The notes below the pieces were generated by a model. The model saw only the letters and a program-made list of their open reading frames with translations. It ran no database searches and had not been told where the DNA came from. From Bacilli bacterium (GTDB lineage: Bacteria > Bacillota_I > Bacilli_A > RF39 > UBA660), in NCBI GenBank assembly GCA_017527675.1, contig JAFXPU010000009.1:1-46267 (forward strand): a DNA stretch of 46,267 nt. Direction: 5' to 3'. Made by a program: the position numbers and the translations under genes. Below, piece after piece: positions 16,762-24,402 of the stretch. Each line of letters starts with the position of its first letter. Positions within the stretch are counted from its first letter, which is position 1.

Positions 16762-18090
16762 TTAATCTAACTCCTTTTTAAGTAAAGTAAGAAAAACATC
16801 ATCAAGATTATTTTCATCATTAAACTGATGTTCAAAATCATGATCTAATTCAAGTGGATAATGATTTTTATAATAATCTAATAGATATGGTAAGCTATCA
16901 CCTAATTTATTAATTGTTTTACTAATAGCATATCTTACCTCTGAATATGTTCCAACACATTCAAATGGTTTTGTATCAGCATAACCAGCAAGTTCAATAA
17001 ATGTATCTAATAATTCTTTTTTGTTAAACAAATCTTCACCAAAAATATCTACTAAATCATCTTTATATAAAAATGGACTTAATATTGTATAAACAAATAA
17101 ACATTTTGGGCAATCATTACACCATATCCATGGTACACTTTTAGAACCTACATTACAACTTTTGAAAGCTTTATGATATTTTTTATATTTAGAAAATAAC
17201 ATTCCTATTTGATATTCAGTTAAAGGTCTTAGAAGACTGAAATACTTAATATCAATATTAAAATATTTTTTAGTATATTCATTAAAATCATTTTCAAATT
17301 CATAAGTTTTGGAATATTGATGATTTATTTTTGTACCAATAACTGTAGCTTCATTAGCTGATGCTTCATTAGATAATACGATGTATTTGCGGTTATTTAA
17401 ATAAGCACACAAATAAGTAATAAATGCAACAAGTGATGAAAATGGTGTATGACCATTTAAAAAGCCTTGTTTATTTAGTTCTAACATATTCTTATCTAGT
17501 GTTCTTTTAACTTTCATATAATCATTATATCCAGCTATTTTAACACATTCTTCATGTGGTCCTTTAGGATTAATGGCAAAGCAATAATTATCTTGACCAG
17601 CTAATACTTCTAAAGTAACATTAGAATCTTTTCCCCCACCAATAGGAATTAAATTTCCATATCCTTCATAATCAGTTAATACTTCTTTATCGGGTTCATG
17701 TTTTATAGCAAATTCAAGTAATTCATCTTCTTCAATATGTATATCGTTAACATACATAAACTCACCTAAGCCATAATAGAATAGTTTTCTAAACCATTTT
17801 TGTTGTTCAGCATCTAAATAGCCAGCTTCAATAATTACTTCTGGACTACATGTAAGTTTAAAATAACTAATTAATTCTATCATTCCAATATTAAAAATTA
17901 TTCTATGGGCTATATCACTATTAATATCATTTTTTATATCTTTTTTATTTATTGTTAAAGTAGGATTAAATGTTGCTAATGTTGGTATTTCAAAATTAAA
18001 TGTAATTGTATAATCCTCTTCATTTTCTTTAATATTGTAACTATGATAAATAATTGATTTATATTTTGTACGTAATTCATTAAACGTCAT
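16762..18090 (-). CDS. murL: MurL-like UDP-MurNAc-L-Ala-L-Glu epimerase
   Basis: 442 aa. MurL uses ATP to epimerise the terminal L-Glu of UDP-MurNAc-L-Ala-L-Glu. I recognise the family by a PP-loop GGGKDS (151-156) preceded by LIPI, LNGHTPFSS (211), VLSNEASANE (238), NHQYSK (256), YFSLLRPLTE (283), a Cys-rich WCNDCPKCLF (323-332) and KPFECVGTYSE. This is not the tRNA-thiolation or asparagine synthase pattern. It directly precedes the MurD-family gene. Glutamate racemase would then be unnecessary for wall synthesis. The assignment is from memory of motif patterns, not a search. RBS AGGTGAT. Confidence 0.82.
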   Translation of the reverse strand: MTFNELRTKYKSIIYHSYNIKENEEDYTITFNFEIPTLATFNPTLTINKKDIKNDINSDIAHRIIFNIGMIELISYFKLTCSPEVIIEAGYLDAEQQKWFRKLFYYGLGEFMYVNDIHIEEDELLEFAIKHEPDKEVLTDYEGYGNLIPIGGGKDSNVTLEVLAGQDNYCFAINPKGPHEECVKIAGYNDYMKVKRTLDKNMLELNKQGFLNGHTPFSSLVAFITYLCAYLNNRKYIVLSNEASANEATVIGTKINHQYSKTYEFENDFNEYTKKYFNIDIKYFSLLRPLTEYQIGMLFSKYKKYHKAFKSCNVGSKSVPWIWCNDCPKCLFVYTILSPFLYKDDLVDIFGEDLFNKKELLDTFIELAGYADTKPFECVGTYSEVRYAISKTINKLGDSLPYLLDYYKNHYPLELDHDFEHQFNDENNLDDVFLTLLKKELD

Positions 18091-18115
18091 ATAATCACCT
18101 ATATAAATTATATCA

Positions 18116-18144
18116 AAAAAAAATAGACAATAGTCTATTTTTTA
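18116..18144 (-). terminator. Terminator after pbpB
   Basis: AATAGAC/GTCTATT hairpin flanked by A and T runs, on the minus strand between pbpB and murL. Confidence 0.75.
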
Positions 18145-20334
18145 TTCATTTTCTTCTTCTTTTTCTTCTTTATTGACATTATTTAAATCAATTCTTTCAA
18201 CAAGATCAAAACTAATTTCATTTTTTGGATCAATTGGACTATTTTCTATAACAGATTGTCTAACTACGTAACCAAAACCATTAAAATGATATTTCATGCC
18301 AGTTAGTTTAGCATAAGCTATAACTTCGTTGCGTGACCAACCAAACATATTTGGTATTATAAAGTTTGAACTATCTGTTAATAAGAATGTTTTATCATTA
18401 GTAGCAATCTTGGTACCCTTCTTAGGATATTGATTAATAATTGTTGAACCATCACCAATAACATAAACTGAAATTCCTTGATCTTCTAAAGCTGATTTGG
18501 TTATGGAAATATTAGTATTTTTATAATCTTCCAATTCAATAATGTTTATATCACTTTCAATTGGACGTTCAGCATACATATTACGGTACTTAGAAATATT
18601 TTTAACAAGTTCTTTTACTCCTTCTGATAAAACTCTTGATGATCTTGAATATGGCTTTTTAATAGCAGCATAAATAATTATTTCAGGATCATTATAAGGC
18701 CACATACCAGCAAAAGATGTTAAATAGTTACCTTCACCTTCTAGATAACGTCCATTTTCATATATTTGAGCTGTACCAGTTTTACCAATAATATCGTAAC
18801 CTTCAAGATAATATGGATGACCTGTTGCCCATTCATCAGTTACTGTATTGTACATTAATTCACGTACCTTAGCAGCGGTTGCTGGAGCAATTACTTGTTT
18901 AGCGTTCGATTTAGTATCTGTTATAATTTCATTACCCTTAGAATCTACCATTTTAGAAATAATATGTGGTTTTACCATATAACCATTATTAGCAATCATT
19001 GACATAGCTTGTAAATGTTGAACAGCGGTTGTTGATATACCTTGACCAAATGAAGTAGTTAAAGCATCAATTTCAACATCTTCATTATAATCAATATTTC
19101 CTTTTGTTTCACCACTTAATTCAACACCTGTTTTAGCACCAAAACCATATTTTTTTAAGCATGCTTTTAAGTCTCCTTTATTTAAAAAATTACGTACAAC
19201 ATTTAAAGCACCTATATTAGATGAATATTCAAAACCTACATCATAGCTAATAGTACCCCAACCAACATCATTCCAGTCATGAATAGTATTTGGACCGGTT
19301 GTATAACTACCAGATAAGAAACCTTCATCGCCACGATATGTACCTTTATCAATAGCACACATATAAGTATATATTTTCATAGTTGAACCAGGTTCATATT
19401 CATAAGAGATAATTGGATTTTGATATGTCATATCCTCTGGTAAACTATTTGGATCAAATGTTGGTGATGTTGCTGAAGCTAAAATTGCTCCAGTTTTAGC
19501 ATCCATAATGGTTATTAACATCCATTCTGGACCATAAGTCTCAGTAATATTGGCAACAACATCTTCAGCAAATCTTTGAATACTTGAATCAATAGTTAAA
19601 TAAATATCGTAGCCATTTACAGCATCTACTCTTCTTTCCATCGTATCTGGAATTTTAAAATTAGATGGATCTTTTTGATACATTAAATAACCATCTTTAC
19701 CACTTAATAATTCATCATATTCAGCTTCAACGCCAAGTTCTCCATTAATAACATCGTTTTCTCCTTTACGGGCATAGCCAACAATATAAGAAGCAAATGT
19801 ACCATTAGGATAATACCTTTTAGTTGATTCTTCAAAATCTAAACCTGGTAAATCCAATGCTTCTATTTCTTGCTTTTTTAATTCTGTTAATTTAGAGCCA
19901 TAGTTTCCAAAGTAAACCTGATAAGCACCATCTGTATCATATTTTAAAAGTCTTTCTAATAAATATTCTTCTGGTGCATCTAAAACCGGAGCTAAAGCAG
20001 CTGCTGTTTTATGAGGGTCTACAACATGTTGCGGATTATCCGGATCTGTTGTACGGTTTGGATTTAAATAAGCAATTAATTTGTATGAAGTTACATTTTG
20101 AGCAAGTACCAAATTATTACTATCATATATTGTTCCACGTTTAGCATATAGTATTTTTTCAACCGTCATACGATCGTCAGCATACCCTCTTAAGTTTCTA
20201 CCATATACTTTGCTTGATAAAGATAAATAGCCATATTGGCCAATTAAAACCAAAAATAAAACAAGAAAAAGTAATAATACAATTCTTGGAAATTTCCATT
20301 TTTTACTTAAAACTGTATTCTTTTCTTGTTTCAT
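18142..20334 (-). CDS. pbpB: Class B penicillin-binding protein (PBP2B/SpoVD/FtsI type) with PASTA domains
   Basis: About 730 aa. A short cytoplasmic tail and one membrane helix (about 17-37) precede the dimerisation domain (KRGTIYDSNNLVLAQN) and transpeptidase domain: GSTMK with the active Ser near 317, SSN near 372 and GKTGTAQ near 515. Two PASTA-like repeats follow (NTNISITKSALEDQG... and FIIPNMFGWSRNEVIAYAK). It crosslinks septal peptidoglycan. The ATG at 20334 follows AGGTGAT; the GTG at 20343 lies in that site. The gene sits in the mraZ-rsmH-ftsL-pbpB order typical of the division cluster. Vegetative and sporulation versions cannot be told apart here. Confidence 0.95.
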   Translation of the reverse strand: MKQEKNTVLSKKWKFPRIVLLLFLVLFLVLIGQYGYLSLSSKVYGRNLRGYADDRMTVEKILYAKRGTIYDSNNLVLAQNVTSYKLIAYLNPNRTTDPDNPQHVVDPHKTAAALAPVLDAPEEYLLERLLKYDTDGAYQVYFGNYGSKLTELKKQEIEALDLPGLDFEESTKRYYPNGTFASYIVGYARKGENDVINGELGVEAEYDELLSGKDGYLMYQKDPSNFKIPDTMERRVDAVNGYDIYLTIDSSIQRFAEDVVANITETYGPEWMLITIMDAKTGAILASATSPTFDPNSLPEDMTYQNPIISYEYEPGSTMKIYTYMCAIDKGTYRGDEGFLSGSYTTGPNTIHDWNDVGWGTISYDVGFEYSSNIGALNVVRNFLNKGDLKACLKKYGFGAKTGVELSGETKGNIDYNEDVEIDALTTSFGQGISTTAVQHLQAMSMIANNGYMVKPHIISKMVDSKGNEIITDTKSNAKQVIAPATAAKVRELMYNTVTDEWATGHPYYLEGYDIIGKTGTAQIYENGRYLEGEGNYLTSFAGMWPYNDPEIIIYAAIKKPYSRSSRVLSEGVKELVKNISKYRNMYAERPIESDINIIELEDYKNTNISITKSALEDQGISVYVIGDGSTIINQYPKKGTKIATNDKTFLLTDSSNFIIPNMFGWSRNEVIAYAKLTGMKYHFNGFGYVVRQSVIENSPIDPKNEISFDLVERIDLNNVNKEEKEEENE

Positions 20335-20380
20335 CTTTATCACCTATTTAATTATATCATAATGGGCTTATTTTTAAAAG

Positions 20381-20686
20381 TTATTGTTCATTTATTACAT
20401 AGATGTTTTCATTATTATATGCAAGGCCCATTTCCTTAATAATACCATTTACATTTTCATATGATGTTAATTCACTTACTTGCATTGCAAGTGATTCATT
20501 TTTCTTCTCTTGAGTTTCAATTTTATAATTTATTTTTTCAATATTCATTTTTAAATTACTAACTTTAGTTCCAACAAATATTTCAACAACTATAATGGCA
20601 ATAAAACATACCAAACCAGTTAAATATATTGTTTTTTCAATTGGAACTAATCTAATTGTTCTTTTTCTTCTCATTTTCATTGGCAT
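20381..20686 (-). CDS. ftsL: FtsL-like cell division protein
   Basis: 101 aa with a basic N-terminus (MKMRRKRTIR), one membrane helix (about 19-39) and a coiled coil (KVSNLKMNIEKINYKIETQE) ending in ENVNGIIKEMGLAY. Sequence identity in FtsL is always low; the call rests on size, topology and its place between rsmH and a class B PBP. GGTGATAAT before the ATG overlaps the rsmH stop. Confidence 0.85.
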   Translation of the reverse strand: MPMKMRRKRTIRLVPIEKTIYLTGLVCFIAIIVVEIFVGTKVSNLKMNIEKINYKIETQEKKNESLAMQVSELTSYENVNGIIKEMGLAYNNENIYVINEQ

Positions 20687-20690
20687 ATTA

Positions 20691-21599
20691 TCACCATACT
20701 CTTTCTATTACTCGCAACTTCGCGCTCCTAGCACGCGGATTGTTTTCTAACTCTTCTTTTGTTGGTTCCAAAGTTTTTACTACTTTGTATTTTGGTTGAT
20801 ATTCCAAAGGTATAATTGGCATATTTTTTAATTCTGGTTTAACCTCGGAAACACTTTTGAATATTTCTTTACAAATTTTATCTTCTAATGAATGAAATGT
20901 TATAACACAAATACGTCCACCAATATTTAGAAGATCTAAAGCATCATTTAAGCTTTTTTTAAAACATTCAAGTTCATTATTTACTTCTATACGGATAGCT
21001 TGAAATGTTTTACGGGCTGGATGTTTTTCACGACGATAAGCAAAAGGTACCGATTCCTTTACAACTTCAGTTAATTCTAAAGTTGTTTTTATTGGTCTTG
21101 AATTAACAATCCCCTTTGCGATACTTTTAGCATATTTTTCTTCGCCATATTTATAAATTATTTCTGAAAGTTTTGCTTCACTGTATTCATTTACAACTTC
21201 ATAAGCAGATAATTTTTGTTCTTGATTCATACGCATATCTAATTTTGCATCTTGATGAAAACTAAATCCACGATCTGCTTGATCAAGTTGAGGACTAGAT
21301 ACACCTAAATCATATAAAACGCCATCAACACCCGTTATATTACGTTTAGCTAACTCCTCTTTCAAATGAGAGAAGTTAGCATAAATTATTTCATAATTGG
21401 AAGCAATTGCATTTAATTTACTCTTACTAAATTCAATTGCTTCTTTATCTTGATCGAAGGCGAACAGAAAACCATTTTTTACTCTTTTAAGAATTTCGCT
21501 ACTATGACCTGCATAACCAAGTGTACAATCTACAATTTTTTTATCTGAACTTAAGTTTAGATAATCAATACTCTCTTGTAGTAAAACACTGATATGCAT
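20691..21599 (-). CDS. rsmH: 16S rRNA (cytosine-1402 N4)-methyltransferase
   Basis: 302 aa, slightly under the usual 310. MHISVLLQESIDYL, the SAM motif DCTLGYAGHSSEIL, DGVLYDLGVSSPQLD, DRGFSFHQDAKLDMRM, RKTFQAIRIEVNNEL and the C-terminal NPRARSAKLRVIERVW are diagnostic. It ends TGG TGA TAA, a tandem stop. The start is 9 nt after the mraZ stop with AGGAGG between. Confidence 0.97.
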   Translation of the reverse strand: MHISVLLQESIDYLNLSSDKKIVDCTLGYAGHSSEILKRVKNGFLFAFDQDKEAIEFSKSKLNAIASNYEIIYANFSHLKEELAKRNITGVDGVLYDLGVSSPQLDQADRGFSFHQDAKLDMRMNQEQKLSAYEVVNEYSEAKLSEIIYKYGEEKYAKSIAKGIVNSRPIKTTLELTEVVKESVPFAYRREKHPARKTFQAIRIEVNNELECFKKSLNDALDLLNIGGRICVITFHSLEDKICKEIFKSVSEVKPELKNMPIIPLEYQPKYKVVKTLEPTKEELENNPRARSAKLRVIERVW

Positions 21600-21608
21600 A
21601 TTAGCCTC

Positions 21609-22043
21609 CTAACTATTTACGCTTGTGGTAAATAAATTATCTGCGATTTCTGATAAATTAGATTCGTTATCACTAATGAATTTATCCCAAGATTCACGAC
21701 TCCAAATTTCAAGTCTTTCATCAACACCGATAATAATACATTCTTTAGTTAAGTTTCCAAATTGAACAAGTGGTCCTGGAATATTAATACGTCCTTGTTT
21801 ATCAAGTTCGCAAATAGTAGCCCCGGATAAAAATATTCTCATGAAGTAGCGGCGGTCTTTAGTATCAGGTAACTCTTTATATTTACTGATGATTTTATCC
21901 CATTCACTTTTAGGATATACAAATAAGCATCCTTCAAGACCTCTAGTAACTATGAAGTTCTCGCCTAAATCATCACGTAATTTAGTAGGAACTATAAGTC
22001 GACCTTTAGCATCAATTGAATGATGATACTCACCCATAAACAT
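21609..22043 (-). CDS. mraZ: MraZ transcriptional regulator of the division cluster
   Basis: About 144 aa with two SpoVT/AbrB-like swapped hairpins: GEYHHSIDAKGRLIVPTKLR and ATICELDKQGRINIPGPL. MraZ forms a ring that binds repeats in its own promoter and controls the dcw operon. The ATG at 22043 has GGGGGTGAT; upstream in-frame codons are unlikely. The four 10-bp boxes directly before the gene are the expected autoregulatory site. Confidence 0.96.
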   Translation of the reverse strand: MFMGEYHHSIDAKGRLIVPTKLRDDLGENFIVTRGLEGCLFVYPKSEWDKIISKYKELPDTKDRRYFMRIFLSGATICELDKQGRINIPGPLVQFGNLTKECIIIGVDERLEIWSRESWDKFISDNESNLSEIADNLFTTSVNS

Positions 22044-22052
22044 AATTATCAC

Positions 22053-22092
22053 CCCCACTTTTAACCACTTTCATCCACCATGTACCACTATT
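22053..22092 (-). promoter_or_regulatory. MraZ operator: four tandem 10-bp GTGG boxes
   Basis: Reading the minus strand the boxes are AATAGTGGTA, CATGGTGGAT, GAAAGTGGTT and AAAAGTGGGG, one per helical turn. The last two match the AAAGTG(G/T) with 3-nt spacing described for Mollicutes MraZ sites. They start at the -10 and run to the ribosome binding site, so bound MraZ would cover the transcription start. A further AAAGTGT (22118-22124) overlaps the -35. Confidence 0.8.
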
Positions 22093-22118
22093 ATAACCCA
22101 TATTTATTCATTTGTAAA
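22090..22118 (-). promoter_or_regulatory. Sigma-A promoter of the mraZ-rsmH-ftsL-pbpB operon
   Basis: TTTACA (22113-22118), 17-bp spacer, TATAAT (22090-22095). Confidence 0.85.
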
Positions 22119-22177
22119 CACTTTTTTAGAAAAAAAACGAACTTTTTTAACATTTCTTTTTCCTTGAAAATCAACAA

Positions 22178-22199
22178 AAAAAGAGGTATACCTCTTTTT
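22178..22199 (-). terminator. Terminator after the tiny membrane peptide genes
   Basis: Perfect palindrome AAAAAGAGGTATACCTCTTTTT touching the stop of the second peptide. It could act in both directions. Confidence 0.7.
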
Positions 22200-22326
22200 A
22201 TGAAAATAAACAAGTTCCAATGATTATAGCAAGTAATATATATAGTACTAAAATGATTACATATGACATAGAATTTGTTGGTGGACATGGTTTAACATTT
22301 GTCCCTTTTGCTTCATTACAAGACAT
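22198..22326 (-). CDS. Tiny membrane peptide, YjcZ-like (42 aa)
   Basis: 42 aa: MSCNEAKGTNVKPCPPTN, then a single hydrophobic helix containing YVIILVLYILLAIIIG and a short CLFS end. AGGAGG is 5 nt before the ATG. The helix resembles the tiny YjcZ-family spore membrane proteins (pattern FxLIVVLFILLIIIG). It follows a second such peptide after 11 nt and ends in a terminator. The two Cys near the start and the CPP are distinctive. Expression during sporulation is inferred from the family. Confidence 0.65.
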   Translation of the reverse strand: MSCNEAKGTNVKPCPPTNSMSYVIILVLYILLAIIIGTCLFS

Positions 22327-22337
22327 ATTTTACCTCC

Positions 22338-22424
22338 TTAAATATAAGCTCCAAGTATTATTATTAATAATATGAATAATACAAGCACAATAGCAGCAGA
22401 AGATATTCCTGAATTACAACACAT
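22338..22424 (-). CDS. Tiny membrane peptide, YjcZ family (28 aa)
   Basis: 28 aa: MCCNSGISSA, then a hydrophobic helix IVLVLFILLIIILGAYI. This is the YjcZ/tiny-TM sporulation pattern. GGAGG lies 8 nt before the ATG; an ATG in another frame just upstream stops after five codons. It is first of a two-gene unit. Confidence 0.72.
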   Translation of the reverse strand: MCCNSGISSAAIVLVLFILLIIILGAYI

Positions 22425-22494
22425 AAAACATTCCTCCTTTTTTTGTCTTTTCAAAAATATTGTATGAAAAATATTTAAAGATGTGCTATGGTTA

Positions 22495-22523
22495 TTGAAT
22501 TTTAATTAAATATTTGTTATTAT
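22495..22523 (+). promoter_or_regulatory. Sigma-A promoter of the PrsA-like gene
   Basis: TTGAAT, 17 bp, TATTAT, about 58 nt before the start codon. Confidence 0.65.
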
Positions 22524-22581
22524 GGTTAAGGATGATTATAAACATCTAGGTATTATTTATACATAAGGAAGGAAGAAAAAA

Positions 22582-23544
22582 ATGAAGAAAAAAATATTAA
22601 TTGTGTCATTAGGATTATTATTAGTTCTAACAACTGCTTGTGGTAAAAATCCTAAATTAAAAAATGGTGAAGAAGTTGCTATTAAAGTAAGTGGTTACAA
22701 GGTATCTGCTGATAAACTTTATAAAGAATTAAAAGCAAAATATGGTTACAATGTAGCTATCAATATGATTGATGAATATATTGCTAATAAAGAAATTAAG
22801 GATTCTGATAAAATTGATGAATATGTTAATAGTACAATTGATTACTATACATCATATGCTGAATCTTCAAGTATGACATTAGAAGATTTCTTAGCATATA
22901 ATGGTATTGATTCTGTTGATGAATTTAAAAAAACATTAAAAAATCAGCGTAAATTAGAATTAGCTGTTAATAAACAAATTGGAACTACTATTACAGATGA
23001 AGAAATTGAAAACTACTACAATAATAGTTATTCAGAAAAATTAACTGTTAAACATATCTTAATCAAATTTGATGAAGATGAAGATGATTATGATGAAGCA
23101 TATAATACTGCTTTAAAAGTTATTGGAAAATTAAAAGAAGTTGATGCTAAAGATTTAACAAAAACCTTTGATGATCTTGCTTTAGAATATTCTGCTGATA
23201 GTACATATAACACTGGTGGATTAATTGAAAACTTTATGTCAGGTGAAGTTGTTCCAGAATTCTGGGAAGCATCTAAAAACTTAAAAGCCAATGAATTTAC
23301 AGACACTCCAGTTAAGACAACTTATGGATATCATATAATTTTAAAAGTTAGTGAAACTAAAAAACAAGAATTAAAAGATGCTAAAGAAGAAATTAAAGAT
23401 AAAATAGTTGAACAAAAAGTTCAACAAGATAGTTTATTACAAAGCACTGCTTTAGTTGAATTACGCAAAAAATATAAATTAGCAATTTATGATACTGATA
23501 TTGAAAAAGGATATAATAAATTCAAAGAATCAATCGAAAAATAA
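22582..23544 (+). CDS. prsA: PrsA-like foldase lipoprotein with parvulin domain
   Basis: 320 aa. Lipoprotein signal with lipobox LTTAC (Cys20), then an N-terminal helical chaperone region, a parvulin peptidyl-prolyl isomerase domain (VKHILIKFDEDEDDYDEA through TPVKTTYGYHIILKV, about 150-265) and a C-terminal helix returning to the chaperone domain. PrsA helps fold proteins exported across the membrane, including PBPs. Strong RBS AAGGAAGGAAG. It is a single-gene unit on the plus strand between its own promoter and a shared terminator. Confidence 0.93.
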   Translation: MKKKILIVSLGLLLVLTTACGKNPKLKNGEEVAIKVSGYKVSADKLYKELKAKYGYNVAINMIDEYIANKEIKDSDKIDEYVNSTIDYYTSYAESSSMTLEDFLAYNGIDSVDEFKKTLKNQRKLELAVNKQIGTTITDEEIENYYNNSYSEKLTVKHILIKFDEDEDDYDEAYNTALKVIGKLKEVDAKDLTKTFDDLALEYSADSTYNTGGLIENFMSGEVVPEFWEASKNLKANEFTDTPVKTTYGYHIILKVSETKKQELKDAKEEIKDKIVEQKVQQDSLLQSTALVELRKKYKLAIYDTDIEKGYNKFKESIEK

Positions 23545-23580
23545 AAAAAGAACCTTTAAGTTAAACTTAAAGGTTTTTAT
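23545..23580. terminator. Bidirectional terminator between prsA (+) and recX (-)
   Basis: AACCTTTAAGTT and AACTTAAAGGTT form a hairpin with A run on the left and T run on the right, fitting both converging genes. Confidence 0.85.
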
Positions 23581-24337
23581 TTACAACATTATTTATATCT
23601 TCTATAATATATCCTTTTTGATATAATTTTTGTTTTATAACCGTTGCTAATTTTTTAGAATCATATTTACTTGCATATTTTTTATAGATTTTTTGATATT
23701 CTTTCTCTATTAATTCTTCTTCATTTAATGATATAAAATTATTTTCAAATATTTCATCAATCATTGATAAATCATAACCTAAATTAATAAATTCCTGCTC
23801 TATTTTGCGTTTTAATTCTCCTTTAGCATATTTAGTATTATGGCTTATTTTTTTAGTAATTAGCTTTTCTAATTTAGTATATACATCATCATAATTAATG
23901 CTTGATATAATACTATCTATAATGTCACTATCTATTTTATGACTTTCTAAATCTCTTTTTATTTTATATGGACCATCGTGATATAAATTCATGCGATCAT
24001 AGGCATAAGCTTTAGCATAAACTTCATCATTAAGTAAGTTTAAATCAGTTAATTTATCTATAATAAACTTTTTATCATTAGTATTTAATTCATATTTGTT
24101 AATATATTTATTTATTTCTTTTTTACTACGCATTTTAGTACTTATATATTTAATCGTTTTATTTAAAATATCGTATTTATAATTTTCTTTAACTAAATTA
24201 TTTAATAGTTCATCATCTATTTCTTTTTTATATAATAGATTATATTTAATAATTACATCATCAGCAAGTACAACGTTAGAATCACCTATTAATTTATAAA
24301 AACCATTTTTTTGCTTTTTAATTGATTTAATCTGCAT
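23567..24337 (-). CDS. recX: RecX regulator of RecA
   Basis: 256 aa, like Bacillus RecX. Three-helix repeats are visible: MRSKKEINKYINKYELN, KFIIDKLTDLNLLNDEVYAKAYAYDR and GPYKIKRDLESHKID, then the C-terminal QEFINLGYDLSMIDEIF and KLATVIKQKLYQKGY. RecX modulates RecA filaments. RBS GGTGAT before the ATG. Next upstream gene is the GGDEF sensor; a hairpin lies between. Confidence 0.9.
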   Translation of the reverse strand: MQIKSIKKQKNGFYKLIGDSNVVLADDVIIKYNLLYKKEIDDELLNNLVKENYKYDILNKTIKYISTKMRSKKEINKYINKYELNTNDKKFIIDKLTDLNLLNDEVYAKAYAYDRMNLYHDGPYKIKRDLESHKIDSDIIDSIISSINYDDVYTKLEKLITKKISHNTKYAKGELKRKIEQEFINLGYDLSMIDEIFENNFISLNEEELIEKEYQKIYKKYASKYDSKKLATVIKQKLYQKGYIIEDINNVVNKNL

Positions 24338-24361
24338 AGTATCACCATCTAAATTATATCA

Positions 24362-24402
24362 CAAAAAAGAGAATAATTAGTTACCTAAATTATTCTCTTT
24401 AT
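24362..24402 (-). terminator. Terminator after the GGDEF sensor gene
   Basis: A 13-bp inverted repeat AAAGAGAATAATT/AATTATTCTCTTT spans the stop codon; T-rich sequence follows on the minus strand. Confidence 0.7.
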
